DNA of 64,000 nucleotides from contig VWRR01000009.1 in NCBI GenBank assembly GCA_013995675.1, positions 186,001 to 250,000 of the forward strand, in the 5' to 3' direction. Positions 9,577 to 20,453 of this stretch are shown piece after piece. The notes under the pieces were generated by a model. It ran no database searches and was not told the DNA's origin. It saw only the letters and a program-made list of their open reading frames with translations. How positions within the stretch are numbered: the stretch's first letter is position 1; every line of letters begins with the position of its first letter. A program made the translations under genes and the position numbers. Source of the DNA: Cyanidiococcus yangmingshanensis (Eukaryota > Rhodophyta > Bangiophyceae > Cyanidiales > Cyanidiaceae).

Positions 9577-10004
9577 TCCTTTTTTGACCCTTCTGAAGCG
9601 ATTGCGTGAACACTGGATACACCTGCTAGAACGCGACCGGTCGCTTTGAGGCCTGCTTACAGAGAGCTTCGAAGGGAATGTTGGCTCGAGGGTGGCGCGT
9701 CCAGGACTCTTTGCGGCACCGGGTCTCCCCGGATGGCAACGCAGATGGTCCAGATCCATGCGGATCGCGTCTCTTGAAGCCTGGGGTATCGCTTTCGATC
9801 GGGCGAACCATTTACGCGTCTATGAAGAGACCATGCCTAATACCCACCCGAGATCGGAAAATGAGCATTCACACTTCCATAAGGTGAAGACTGCCCGTAA
9901 AAAAGCAATCGCAACATCGAGGACAAGGTCGACAAGCCCCTGTCGTGCTGCCGCACTTACCCTGCCCCACAGCGAAAAGAAATACCGATGGTTGTGCACC
10001 TGCT
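9577..10004. other. Intergenic between tRNA-Arg and ClpP
   Basis: About 430 bp holding the Pol III terminator and the 3' flank of ClpP. No further gene was recognised. Confidence 0.4.
9580..9585 (+). terminator. RNA polymerase III terminator of tRNA-Arg
   Basis: Six T residues start four bases after the discriminator base of the tRNA, the normal Pol III stop signal. Confidence 0.8.
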
Positions 10005-10721
10005 TCAGTACACCAGCGCCGGCTTCTTCGGATAGGGGAGCATATTCTTCGTCTTGACCACCTCATCAACCAAACCGTAGGCGACTGCCTCCTCCGCATT
10101 CATGAAAAAGTCCCGATCGGTGTCACGTTCAATCTCCTCAACAGACTTGCCTGTCTGGGCTGCCATAATCTGGTTGATGAGATCACGCACGTAGAGGATC
10201 TCTCGCGCTTGGATCTCGATATCCATGGCCTGTCCTTGGGCGCCTCCCAGTGGTTGGTGAATCATGATGCGCGCATGAGGCAAAGCCCGACGCTTTCCTT
10301 TGGCCCCTGCACAAAGCAGAAACGCACCCATGGATGCTGCCGTGCCAAAACAAACCGTCGCAACATCGCACGGAACATACATCATGGTGTCGTAGAGCGC
10401 CAAGCCTGCTGAAACTGAGCCGCCCGGCGAGTTGATATAGAGCGTGATGTCTTCCTCGGGGTTCTCCTGCGCCAAGAAGAGCATCTGCGCAACCAACTGG
10501 TTGCAGACTTCATCGTTCACTTGGGTCCCTAAAAGCAACTTGCGATCCTTCGCCAACCGAGAGTAAATGTCGAGTGTGCCCTGATCGGTCGCCACTTGCG
10601 GCACCGGAATCGACGGCATACGTCCGCGGCGAAGGATCCCGTCGACCAGGCTCATCCGGCTCGTCTGGATTGTCCTGGGGCCATTGACCATGCAGCCATT
10701 CTTAACGATCGTGCGGGGCAT
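10005..10721 (-). CDS. clpP: ATP-dependent Clp protease proteolytic subunit
   Basis: The start is set at the ATG at 10721 (MPRTIVKNG); the frame is open further up only to a GTG. The 238-residue protein matches ClpP over most of its length. The catalytic triad is visible: Ser130 in [10 protein letters not shown], His155 in [11 protein letters not shown] and Asp204 in DTDRDFFM. The oligomer and substrate blocks YINSPGGSV and GLVDEV are present. ClpP forms two stacked heptamers that degrade proteins fed by a Clp ATPase. Being nuclear-encoded, it should act in plastid or mitochondrion, but no clear transit peptide is seen in the short N-terminus, so the compartment is open. Confidence 0.93.
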   Translation of the reverse strand: MPRTIVKNGCMVNGPRTIQTSRMSLVDGILRRGRMPSIPVPQVATDQGTLDIYSRLAKDRKLLLGTQVNDEVCNQLVAQMLFLAQENPEEDITLYINSPGGSVSAGLALYDTMMYVPCDVATVCFGTAASMGAFLLCAGAKGKRRALPHARIMIHQPLGGAQGQAMDIEIQAREILYVRDLINQIMAAQTGKSVEEIERDTDRDFFMNAEEAVAYGLVDEVVKTKNMLPYPKKPALVY

Positions 10722-11614
10722 CCGCGACGACTGCACTGAGCTAGCTTTGATTGTCCCCTCACAAGAGGGAACGTACTCGTAACAAACATGTCGTGAGCAC
10801 ACCCGTTGACGCGAGTTCCAAGCGTTCCTGGTTGCTTATGTGTCGACAAATACGCTCTAAGCGCGCAGGCCAGTTAGAATGACTGCTTTGTCGGGCGTCT
10901 TTCTAAGAGGAAGGCCCTCTGATACACTGCTCTGAACGAAGCAGGTGAAACAACCTTTATCCAAAGCGGCATGTTGGGCGACGGGCGCCGGCGGCGGCGT
11001 CTCCGGGAAGCGCATTCACGCCAATCCACGCGCGCATCTGCCAGTACACCAGTGTTGGATCTGTGTCCCCGAAAGGATTTGGACGAAGAGTTTTTCTGCA
11101 GAAAGAAGTTTTCGAGCCTACAGCATGGACCAATACATTACAGATTTTACTGAAAGAGCGAGTGCTGGCTCCAGATATCCGGCATTGACGCCAAGAAATG
11201 CAAGCTGACGATCCGAAGAAACGATCTTGGATTTATTGCAGCAGCGCTCGTTCACTCCGGGTGATTGTTCCTGAACTCGCAGCGAACCGTTCTCTTTTCC
11301 AAGCGAAAGAAACGTCGCACTCGCCCATACGTGCTACGAAGCAGTCAACCAACACGGTTAGAGAAACGCTGTGGTGAGCGCGCAACCATGAGCGCTCGGC
11401 ACGAGCAAGTTCATGCTGAAAGCCGTGGACTCGGAACGAATCCTTGGGAGAGTCTCGCGAGGGAGACCCCAGATCGGACTGCTGAGCACGACTTTGCGGC
11501 GATGTTGAATCGACGCTCGATCAAGATGGTCATGCGTTTACATTCTCCCTGGCCGCTCGACAAGACCCATTGTATCCCGCCACAGACCAGCATTGCCTCT
11601 CACGAGTGCTTGAC
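10722..11614. other. Intergenic upstream of ClpP
   Basis: About 890 bp. A plus-strand open frame at 11265-11798 overlaps the LHCR gene in antisense and is regarded as a shadow. No RNA gene or repeat was found. Confidence 0.35.
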
Positions 11615-12275
11615 TTATGGCGTGAATTTCTGCTTCACCAGCTGCTCAATAACGCCCATTCCCCCCGAGAGCGCCTCCTGGTGCCAGAGCGCGAGCATCG
11701 CAATCATGGCCAACCGCCCATTCTTCACTTCTGCTAGTTCCATTCTCTTGCGCGAAGCCTCATCCTTGCCCCAGAGACCCAGCGGATCGAAACCATAGTA
11801 GCCGGGAAGACGACCCTGAGCCGCGCACCGTCTGTATCGCTGCAGGCACACCAGCCAAAATTTCGAAAGCACTCGTGAACAACAGGATCTGTGCCAACGC
11901 CGTCGTCACAAAGTGATCGTGCGCACCCACCAGCGTCGTCGGCGCACCCTTGTACCACGGAAACTGATAGGCTTGCTGTGCGAGCGTTCCCACAAAGGCG
12001 AGCATCGCAATGCGCCCGTGCTTGACCTCCGACTCGCGCATCCACGAAATTGGCAAATACGAAGTTATCTGCAGCGGGTCAAACTCCGCCTCGCTCCCAG
12101 CTAGCCCTGACTTGCGCACGGCGGCCGGTGCCGGCACAAAAGGTACCGAACGCGACGTACCGCTATCCCGAGCTGCCTCTGTCATCCGAAGCTGACGCGA
12201 AACACACACACCCCGTCGCTGCGAAACCGAGCCCAAGACTCCCCCGGCAACCCAAGTGCTTGTCCACACAAACAT
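11615..12275 (-). CDS. Lhcr: Light-harvesting chlorophyll-binding protein, LHCR type (copy 1), one frame break
   Basis: ATG at 12275. The N-terminal about 45 residues look like a plastid targeting region. Helix 1 holds the chlorophyll-binding signature [13 protein letters not shown]; helix 3 holds [23 protein letters not shown] marks the stroma-facing segment before helix 3, and a middle membrane helix ([13 protein letters not shown]) lies between. This is the three-helix plan of red-algal LHCs, which serve photosystem I. The frame changes once near 11810-11822, between [10 protein letters not shown] and GRLPGYYGF; the neighbouring paralog reads straight through the same place, so a one-base assembly error is the likely reason. 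It is divergent from copy 2 and shares its upstream region. Confidence 0.88.
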
Positions 12276-12713
12276 TATTAGAGTCTACTCCCCTTGACAA
12301 AGAACACGCGGACAGAACCAGAACACGAATGCGTACACAACGCTGACTGGAACCCTGCACACGCAACGAGGAATGCCCTCGCGAGCGCATTCGCCAGCTG
12401 CGCATGGCAGGCAAGGCGGCCAGCGGTGCCGGCACACCGGACTCGACGTCCTCGCAGCGCGCGTGCCTCGCGACCAGCCAGGAGCGCGGTCTCCAGTGCG
12501 GCCCCGTCCTCCTGTGGGGACCACCGTCGCTGGCACTCGACGCGGATCAAAGCCCATGCATCGCGCGACGGTGTGGGAGCTCACCGCGGCCTGGGAAACG
12601 CGAGCTACAGCCACGACGACGACGCGAACGAGAGACGGCACGCGAGCTCTCCCGTCGAAGCGCCCGCTCGGCCGCCAAGCTTGTCGGCGATTCAATCGTT
12701 GTGCCAGCGCCGA

Positions 12714-12769
<56 letters not shown>

Positions 12770-12997
12770 TCGACGACCACAAACACAGTCGGATGCGTGT
12801 CGCGCGAGAAAGCCCTGGCCGCGACGGAGATCCGCTGGGGCGGCTTGCGGCCCAGCGACCGCGGGCGAGCGCAACGAGTGCAGCTCGCTGGCCACATCTG
12901 CCGCATCGTGACGCATCGCTACTCAGGATTCGATTGGTGTGCTCCCACGAGCGTTGCAGCGGTTGTTCTGTACCAAGACGGCGAGTATTCAGCAATA
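12276..12997. promoter_or_regulatory. Shared upstream region of the divergent LHCR pair
   Basis: 722 bp separate the two LHCR start codons, so both promoters must lie here. The region is very GC-rich, carries a (TGCG)n tract at 12714-12771, and has long open frames in several directions that are probably compositional. The copy 2 frame stays open upstream through this region, but the first codons that look like a targeting peptide start at 12998. No specific factor site was identified. Confidence 0.5.
12714..12771. repeat. (TGCG)n tetranucleotide microsatellite
   Basis: About fourteen uninterrupted TGCG units. The tract is a strict pyrimidine-purine alternation, the kind of sequence known to adopt Z-DNA under negative supercoiling. 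It sits about 230 bp upstream of LHCR copy 2 and about 440 bp upstream of copy 1. Confidence 0.95.
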
Positions 12998-13666
12998 ATG
13001 GCGTTTATTTCTGCTCTTTCGTGTGCTAGTTTGAAGACTGGAGTGGTGGGTCGGAAGGTTTGCGGCCTCAAAGGTGCTGCTGCTGGTCTGCGTATGCAAG
13101 CGCCGTCGGGGGCGGCAATGCCCTCGATGCCGTTTCTGAAACGTCCGTCCAAGCTGGATGGCTCTTTGCCCGGGGGTGAGGGCTGCTTCGACCCACTCGG
13201 TTTCACGGAAGTGTTTTCGCTGGAGTGGATGCGGGAAGCCGAGGTGAAGCACTGTCGCGTGGCCATGCTCGCGGTACTTGGTGTTATTGCGCAGGAGTTT
13301 GGCACGCTTGACTTTTACCACGCGCAGTCGAAGCTGCAGCTGTCCCCGGACCTGCACAACCAGTTCGTTCAGAATGGAGCTTTGCAACAAGTTCTCCTTT
13401 TTGTGTGTGCATGGGAATTTTTCGTCGGTCTGCCTGCGCTTATCGAATCACTCGAGGGCCGGCGCGAGCCCGGATACTTTGGCTTCGACCCGTTGAAACT
13501 CGGCGGCACGTACGGCAGCGCGCAGTGGAAGCGTATGGCTGCAGGCGAGCTGCGTAACGGTCGTCTTGCAATGATCGCTTTTGGTGGCTTCTTCCATCAA
13601 CAGTTACTGACGAAACAGGGGATCATCGAGCAGCTGACGCACTTCAGCCCGCTCAAGTCGAGTTAA
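12998..13666 (+). CDS. Lhcr: Light-harvesting chlorophyll-binding protein, LHCR type (copy 2)
   Basis: 222 residues from the ATG at 12998; the frame is open further upstream but that part is GC-rich promoter sequence. MAFISALSCASLK begins a plastid-targeting-like leader. Helix 1 carries E82, H85 and R87 (AEVKHCRVAML), helix 3 carries E184, N187 and R189 ([12 protein letters not shown]), the conserved chlorophyll ligands and salt-bridge partners. The middle helix is QQVLLFVCAWEFFVGL, followed by GYFGFDPLKL. It ends in a short polar tail. The product should be a thylakoid antenna protein of photosystem I. It is homologous to the divergent copy 1 and intact in one frame. Confidence 0.93.
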   Translation: MAFISALSCASLKTGVVGRKVCGLKGAAAGLRMQAPSGAAMPSMPFLKRPSKLDGSLPGGEGCFDPLGFTEVFSLEWMREAEVKHCRVAMLAVLGVIAQEFGTLDFYHAQSKLQLSPDLHNQFVQNGALQQVLLFVCAWEFFVGLPALIESLEGRREPGYFGFDPLKLGGTYGSAQWKRMAAGELRNGRLAMIAFGGFFHQQLLTKQGIIEQLTHFSPLKSS

Positions 13667-14463
13667 AGTTTAGGGGAAGGTAAGCTCCGACGGCAGAGCA
13701 GGGAGGAAAGGGATCTTTTTGTCGGTGTTCAATGAGGTGATGTTGGCGCTGGTGGTTTTCTTGGTCGCATGAAGAATAGTCGCTTGGGGCGTGTAAACGG
13801 AGATTTGCGGGCGTCCTGATTTTCGTGTCCGTCCCGAACCGGTTCTGAGATCAAGTCCCGTACAAACAACGATCTGTGAACCATGCGCCAACGCAAACGC
13901 CACAGGACATGCAATCGCTAGTCCTGAAGCCACCATCTACTCCAGCGTTCGAATGTGCCTATCCGCGAGTCACGAGTGATGAAACCATTCGTCGGAAACG
14001 TCCCAAGTCTCGTTCCGAAAAAATGTATCTGGTCAGGCAATGCGCTCCAATTCGGCGTACTCTTGACCACTCGATCACGACAGGTAAGCGTTCGCGGATG
14101 CATGGAAGGACATGGTGCCGTTGCTTCCGGTCGATCATCTGAATACGTAACATGGCGTACATCATTCGGAAACGACGGCATTACATTGTGGCGATGTCGA
14201 GGTGCCGCCCCCGCAGAGACGAACCCAACTGCCCTGAGGTGAACTATCTCATAACGAATGCCGCTAGCTATCCCGGCAAACGATGTTACCGTCGATGTTT
14301 TGCAAATCACACAAAAACTCCGGCCTAAAGACCAGTTTGCATCGAGACATGCCGCCTCAGGGCCAAGATACATCCCTTCTTCCCGACGAAGAGACGATTC
14401 AAGCCTACGCAAAACCGCGGCCAAAGCCCGACATGACAGCTTCGCCATGCATGGCCAAGCCAG
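13667..14463. other. Intergenic, no gene supported
   Basis: About 800 bp between convergent LHCR copy 2 and the E2 gene. A 176-codon minus-strand frame (13918-14448) has no recognisable domain and its composition is not clearly coding; it is not annotated as a gene. Confidence 0.35.
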
Positions 14464-16981
14464 CTAGTAGAGCAGCTCCTCCGTGCGATTCTCCAATAGA
14501 TCGGCAAGATCGCGGAGAAACTCTGCAGCCTGTGCACCGTAAATATGCCGATGATCACAGGTGATGGTGACCTGCATGACCTTCGAGACACCAATGAGAC
14601 CATTAGGCTGCAGTCGCACCTCTGGCTGGCTCGCAGACACGGCCAGAATCGCCCCTGTGCCCTTCGGCAGAATTGCGTCAAACGAACTCACCCCAAACAT
14701 ACCGAGGTTGCTCAGCGTGAACGTTCCGGACTGGTAGTCATCCGGTTTGAGCTTCTTTTCCACCGCCATTCGAACCAGACTCCGCCAGCGCCGACTCAAC
14801 TCGTACAGGTCAGTCTCAACGCAGTCGCGGAGAACAGGCGTGATCAGGCCGCCATCAGGCAAGGCCACGGCTACCGCCACATTCACTTTCGGTTGGTACA
14901 CGATCGTATACGGCTCTTCAAAGCGCGCATTCAAAAGCGGATGCTTCTGCAGTGTAAGCGCGATCGCCTTTGCAAGCAACGTCGACATCGTCACGCCCTT
15001 TGGCTTCACTCGTGCGAGAAAGGCGTCTGCAGCATCCGTTGCAATTCGATACGAGACCCGAAAAACGGGCACTTGTACAGCCGCATTCATATTGTTCACC
15101 ACCGCTTTTTGGAACGCATTCATGACCACCGATCCAGACAAAACCGCCTTTGCCGCCCCAGCAGCGCCCTCTGTTTTCGAAGATTCCGCGCCAGTCCTTG
15201 CCTGCACCGCCAGAGGTTCACTCGTCGAGCTGGCGCCTCTATCTGACAAAACCGGGGCGGAGGGAGCTGTCGTCGAGGCAGCGCCACTGGGCTCGGGTTT
15301 CGTCGGTGCCTCGCCGAGAGCGCGTCGTACATCATTTTCGGTCAGGCGGCCGTAGGGTCCAGTGCCTCGGAGCTTGGTGAGATCAACCCCGCGAGCCTTG
15401 GCGAGTTTCTTTGCCGCTGGCGTAACCATCATTCGTTCGCTCGTGCCAACGCGCTCCTCCGCTGTTACGGACCCCGAGGCAATAGGTCTCTCCGCTGAGC
15501 GCGCCAGGATCGCGGCTTGGACATCGGCTGCAACGATGCGACCGCCTGGGCCACGGCCCTGTAATGAGCGCAGATCTACATTGTTCTCCTTCGCAAGACG
15601 TTTTGCGTATGGTGAAGCAATCACCCGCCCGGTCGCCTTTACGTCCGGACCGGCACCAGCTGACGGTTCAACCTCAGGTGCTGAACTCGCGGATTCCAAC
15701 GTCGATTGGGCGCCATTACTGGAGGCTGCAGGGGCAACCGCTGATCCTGCTGCACGCCCGCCTTTGGATGGCTCGCTCGCAGCAACATGTCCACCACTTG
15801 CACCGCTTGCCCATGCCTGCACCAGCGGAATCGATGCCTTATCAGGTGCCAAATACCCAACCACCATGCCTACAGGCGATGACCCGCCAACCTCCACAGC
15901 AACGTGGGCCAGAAAACCTCGATCAAAGGACTCCACGTCCATGTCAGCTTTGTCTGACTCGACAACCATGACAACATCACCAGGATGCACCTCGTCACCA
16001 ACTTTTTTCATCCACTGTACGATCTTGCCTTCCGTCATGGTCGAGCTCAACGCTGGCATAAAGAGTTCTACGGTGCCTGGAGGTTTCGACGCTGCTGTTG
16101 CCGTTGATTCCAGCGGCGAATGCATCTCAGACGAGGTCGAAACAGGAGTTGCAGGCGCTGACGCTGGGGTCGGCTCCACATGCTCCTCGCCACGTGGTAC
16201 CACCGCTGTTGTACCATCATGACGGGAGCCGCTCCCATCCACAATACAGTCCAAACCGCACGACCGGATGGCGTCGATATCCCTCCACGGTCTTTGCGAT
16301 CAAACCTACTGTGGCACCCACGGGAGCAGATTCGCCCTCCTTCACCAGAATCTGCGCCAAATAACCTTCTTCAAAGGCCTCAACATCCATGTCCGCCTTG
16401 TCTGACTCAACCACAAGGACAATGTCACCTTTTTCGATCCGATCACCAACTTGCTTCAGCCATTGCACTATTTTCCCCTCAGTCATGGTCGAGCTCAACG
16501 CTGGCAAGAAAACCTCGTGTGCCTGGACTCGCGCCCTCACGTCAGGCGTCACCTCCATGCGCAGCCTATTCCCCGACAAATGTGTCAGACGAGAACGCCC
16601 CCTGAGCCGAGCAAAGCCCATCGGAACAAAAGCGCTGCCGCGCAGCGCCACGAATGGCCGCGCTGCCCGACGCGGCACACCCGTGCGCCGACTCGAGTCC
16701 AACCAAGTACCCACAAAAACCCATCCAATGCCGTGCACGAAATGATCGCTCATGAGGTTGGCCCAGCGTTCGATGGTAACCCTCGAGACACTTGTACGAT
16801 AGCGCTCAGTGCTTCGAGCACCGACTCGCTCCCAGAATGGCCGAGTGGGATCCCATACTGTGGTCGAGCCTTTTGCCGAGCGTCGCCATTGCGCCTTGCT
16901 GTTTTTCGACGGCGGCGGCGGCGGCGGCGGCGGCGCATCGCCAGACGCCCCAAGCCACGCGTAAAGATCGATCGGATGCAT
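14464..16981 (-). CDS. Dihydrolipoamide acetyltransferase (E2) of plastid-type pyruvate dehydrogenase, two lipoyl domains, one frame break
   Basis: Start taken at the ATG at 16981. Domains in order are: a presequence-like region of about 150 residues with a run of eight prolines; lipoyl domain 1 (ESDKADMD, Lys195); lipoyl domain 2 (ESDKADMD again); two peripheral-subunit-binding domains (ASPYAKRLAKE..., TPAAKKLAKA...); and the acetyltransferase core with CDHRHIYGA. The YGA form after DHR is typical of cyanobacterial and plastid E2. The enzyme moves acetyl groups to CoA to make acetyl-CoA for fatty-acid synthesis in the plastid. A later ATG at residue 77 (MSDHFVHG) is an alternative start. The frame changes once at the CCC run 16281-16283; one base fewer would give a continuous linker, so an indel error is likely. 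Confidence 0.9.
16911..16935. repeat. (GGC)n trinucleotide tract encoding polyproline
   Basis: About eight GGC units, which on the minus strand encode the proline run near the start of the E2 protein. Such tracts often vary in length between isolates. Confidence 0.85.
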
Positions 16982-18176
16982 CCCAGCGCGCTATCTCGAA
17001 TACGAGAACCTGATGATCCAAAGACATGGCCAAATTGGCTGCTCTCTATAACGCAGGCTTCTGTCCGCAAGAGCAAGTAAGATTTCCTTCTTCGACTGCT
17101 ACGCTTGGACTAGGACAGATGACGTTTGATCTGCGGTAGAGAAGGAAGACTCAATATTGGCCGAGTGGAGCGCTTGCCTATTTCTATTTCAGATCAAGTG
17201 ACGCTTGATCGATTGCGACGAGGGACGATTCGGTATGGATTCATGGAAGCGTGCGTGTTCCCGATCCCAAGTTGGTCTTCGTCCGGCTCGTGGTTTGCGT
17301 AGCTACGCTCCAGAGGCTGGCGTGGCACGATCTCCGAGTCGTCTGCGGTTTCGGGGTCGCCTTTTGGAGCTCGCTCGACGATTGGCCCTTGATCGAGCGT
17401 CCACCGATCGAATCGTTGCGGCGTCGCTGTGCGCAGAAGCCAGGCGGGCCAGCATCGATCTCTGCATCTGCATCCATCAGTGATTCGCAACAAGGGAGAT
17501 CGCTGAAACAGTGCATTCTCAGATGAGGCCTATGGACGTCCCCTGACCGGGAAACAATGATCAACGTCGCCACGAACAAGGCACTTGCACGCAAGTAGGA
17601 AACCATCCAACCAGCTGCAACATGACCCGAGCCTCCTGGACCACGAGCCTGCATCAGACGAGGCGACGCGTCTGGCGCGCGCAGCAATCGAGACGCCATC
17701 GACGGACATCGTCTCTTCTGAAACGCATCCGAACAAGAACACCATCACTTGCCCCGTGGACAGCCGAGCGACGACGAAAAAAGTATAGATCTTCGGGCAC
17801 TCGCTTTAAGAACCGACCCTGCACCCCAATACCGATGATCCGCACGCACCATCGCCACAACGATCCAAGAAATGAGGAGGCTTGTTCGCGAACGCACCAC
17901 GCAGAACTCACCGACAGATTCATCGCGTCAGAACCAGTTCATCATCATGACCCCACGCGATGTTTTGTTCATGGACAGAAGCAGATCCATTCAGTCAATC
18001 GTACAGAGAATTCATGTGTTCATCGCTGCTTCCGCTCGAGCGCTGCAGCATTCAAGTCCTGGCCAGCACAATCGGACACTGGCCAGTGCGAGCGAGCGTG
18101 CGTGTGTCCGGTAGCGCGACGCGTCAAGGGTACGCGTCCTCGAGGAGAGCTTCTTGTCGCAGACTCGCAAGTCTCG
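16982..18176. other. Intergenic, no gene supported
   Basis: About 1.2 kb between the divergent E2 and TPR genes. The TPR frame is open upstream to 17622, but that extension is Arg/His-rich, lacks repeats and starts at an ATG far from the first TPR-like segment. A tRNA A-box-like string occurs at 17158-17168 without a matching B box. Confidence 0.35.
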
Positions 18177-19903
18177 ATGGACGCTGGGCAGGAAGCTGAC
18201 GAGAACCAACAGTTCATAGAACGTTTTCTGCCACGATTTTCTGGTGTTCTTGCTGAGCTGGAGCTGCCAGAGCCGCCACCGCTAGGTCGGAAAATCGACA
18301 CTGGAGTCGTGCAGCTACCGACGATTCCAGGATGGTCCTCAGGCGTTACCCTCGTGAACCAGCTTCGCTTGGTGGCTCGCCGGCTCCCTAACTCTGCATC
18401 TGCTGCACTGCACGTAGGTCTGTGTTACTTGCGAATAGGTGATCGAAAGGCAGCGCGCAGCTGGTTGGAGCTAGCAGTACAGCGTGTCGGCCGTGACGGC
18501 AACCATGCGCTTGACTTTGCGGTGCGTCACACGCTTTGGATAGCCTCTCGTGGACTGATTCCTTTAGAGAGGCGAAGTGGTATGACGTACTGGGACTGCC
18601 TTGTTGAGCAGGAGAACGCTTGGCTGGAGCCGAATCCGGGTAAACGGGCCCAGCGACTGGGTGACCTCTTGGAGCGCCGTCGTCGCAGCGACGCCGACCT
18701 ATGGAACAATCTGGGTGTTGCGCTCGCGCAGGAGGAGCACTGCCTGCTGGCTGCCGCGTGTCTGGAACAGGCGGCACTGCATGGTGACGTGGCTCCAGCT
18801 TTCGTGAACTACGCCCAGTTGATGGCATTGACACCGTTCGCGTGCACCAAACATGAAACAGAGCGTCAGGAGTTGCTTCGACTGCAGCGCAGTTCAGCCA
18901 TCAACTCGTTCGCTCTGCTAGGAGGCCATCTGCGACCTGCAGATTCAATCATTCAGCTCCATGTCGATGGACTCGTGGGAGGTACCGTTCCATGGCCTCT
19001 TCGCCTTCGCCTGGAGCGGTCTGGCGCTTTGGCATAACCTCCGAAATGAACACAGTGCTTGCGCACGCCGCTGCTCGCGTAGCAGTGGCTATTGCTCCCG
19101 AGGAATCCCAAACAGAATTCAGTTTACTTGCTCGTATTCTGACAACCTACGCGGATTTGTCTAGAAACGTGCCGCGGACGCCGGAGCATGCCGAGCGCCT
19201 GCGCAGAGCGTCATCCCACCTGAAACAGCTCTCTGAAAGGATTGGCCGATGCCCAGCTCTCTTGCACGCTGCACAAGTGGCGATGGGCTTCTGCGCTCGT
19301 ATGCGAAGCGAGTATAGCGATGAGCATGGTCACTCGAGACTAGCGGACAGCAGCGCCCGTCACTACAGCTTAGCGCTCGAGCACAGCCCGGACCGCGCCT
19401 CAAACTGGATGAACCTAGCCCTGTTGCTCGTTGATATCGGCGAGTACGCAGACGCCGTCGACCTGTTGCTGCAAGCCTGGGATCGTGACAAGGAAAACCC
19501 GCTGGCGCTTAACAACGTCGGCATAGCCCTCGGACTGGCCAACCGGACTGAAGAGGGTTGTCACGCCCTCTGGAGGGCGTTGCAAAAGGCGCGTGCGCTG
19601 CCCTGCCCGACCTTACATTCCGCCATATGGAACAACCTGGGGTCCCTGTATCGCCAGCGGAAGCAGTTCGAAGAGGCTCTACGATGCTATAAGCAAGCGC
19701 TGGCCATCGGCGGCGAACAACCCTGCATATACAATAACCTGGGTATTCTACTGCTCATGATGGACGCATACCAGGAAGCGAAGGAGATGTTCACGCGGGC
19801 GCTTGAACTAGACGACCAATACGACTGTGCACGCTCCAATAGATGTCGAGTTGACGAGCTCGTACAGTGGAAGAGACAGCTGTCGGAAACCGCAATCTCG
19901 TGA
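18177..19903 (+). CDS. Tetratricopeptide-repeat protein, one frame break
   Basis: The start is placed at the ATG at 18177 (MDAGQEADENQQF). Repeats with TPR spacing are clear: AALHVGLCYLRIGDRKAAR, LWNNLGVALAQEEHCLLAA, NWMNLALLLVDIGEYADA, ALNNVGIALGLANRTEEG, IWNNLGSLYRQRKQFEEA and IYNNLGILLLMMDAYQEA. TPRs build a superhelix that holds partner proteins. The repeats lie both before and after a frame change in the 18950-19037 interval, so the two frames are one gene, broken by an indel. No catalytic domain is seen. The repeat style, rich in NNLG, occurs in many scaffold families, so a specific role cannot be given. Confidence 0.78.
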
Positions 19904-20453
19904 CGATCACCGCTTTTCTTGACCGAGTAAATCACGGCATTGGATGAAGCTCGCCATGATGCGCGGGCCCATGCACTGAGCCCCTTCTCTAACAGTCGCA
20001 ATGTACGTGCTCGCCAAGCCAGCGTGACCTTGCCCGTCTATCCAACCGTGAAGCGCTCTACTGTGAGCAATCAATGAGACATAAAATAACCCGATTCTGG
20101 TCATGACACCCAGGCACCAAAGAATACCCAAAGAGAACGATTCTCGAAATGTGAAGAGACACGGGTATTGTCGCCAGATCGTGTCGCTGCAAAGGACCGA
20201 GGCACGCCATCGTCTACGCAGTCGCTGAACTGTTTCGCAATGATACCAACTGAAGGCTGATCTCCGAAAAAAACGTTCAACACTATACCCTTGCTTATGG
20301 GGAGAACGTTCTGTGAGAAAAGGCGCGACAGGAACAGGCATCGATTCCGAGTTTCCCTCGCATCGCACCTATGCTGATTCAGACTGACCTTTTGAGGCTG
20401 CGCGCGACCATGACCTAGATATTGATCCGGGTTTGCAAGCCATGGGAGACGGC
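19904..20453. other. Convergent intergenic region, no gene seen
   Basis: 550 bp between the TPR and SEN2 stop codons. Two overlapping minus-strand frames here lack any recognisable feature. Confidence 0.35.

Noticed and set aside
12404-12997. Upstream extension of the LHCR copy 2 frame through the (TGCG)n tract
   Set aside because: No family has such an N-terminus; frames are open in several directions here because of base composition, and a good targeting leader starts at 12998.
13918-14448. 176-codon minus-strand open frame
   Set aside because: No domain or signal, Arg/Ser-rich composition like a shadow of GC-rich DNA; overlapping frames on both strands look equally good.
17158-17168. tRNA A-box-like string TGGCCGAGTGG
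   Set aside because: The D-stem does not close, and no matching T-arm lies downstream, or upstream as a permuted gene would need.
17622-18176. Upstream extension of the TPR frame from an earlier ATG
   Set aside because: It is Arg/His-rich without repeats, and the ATG at 18177 begins an acidic, plausible N-terminus; the extension is probably untranslated.
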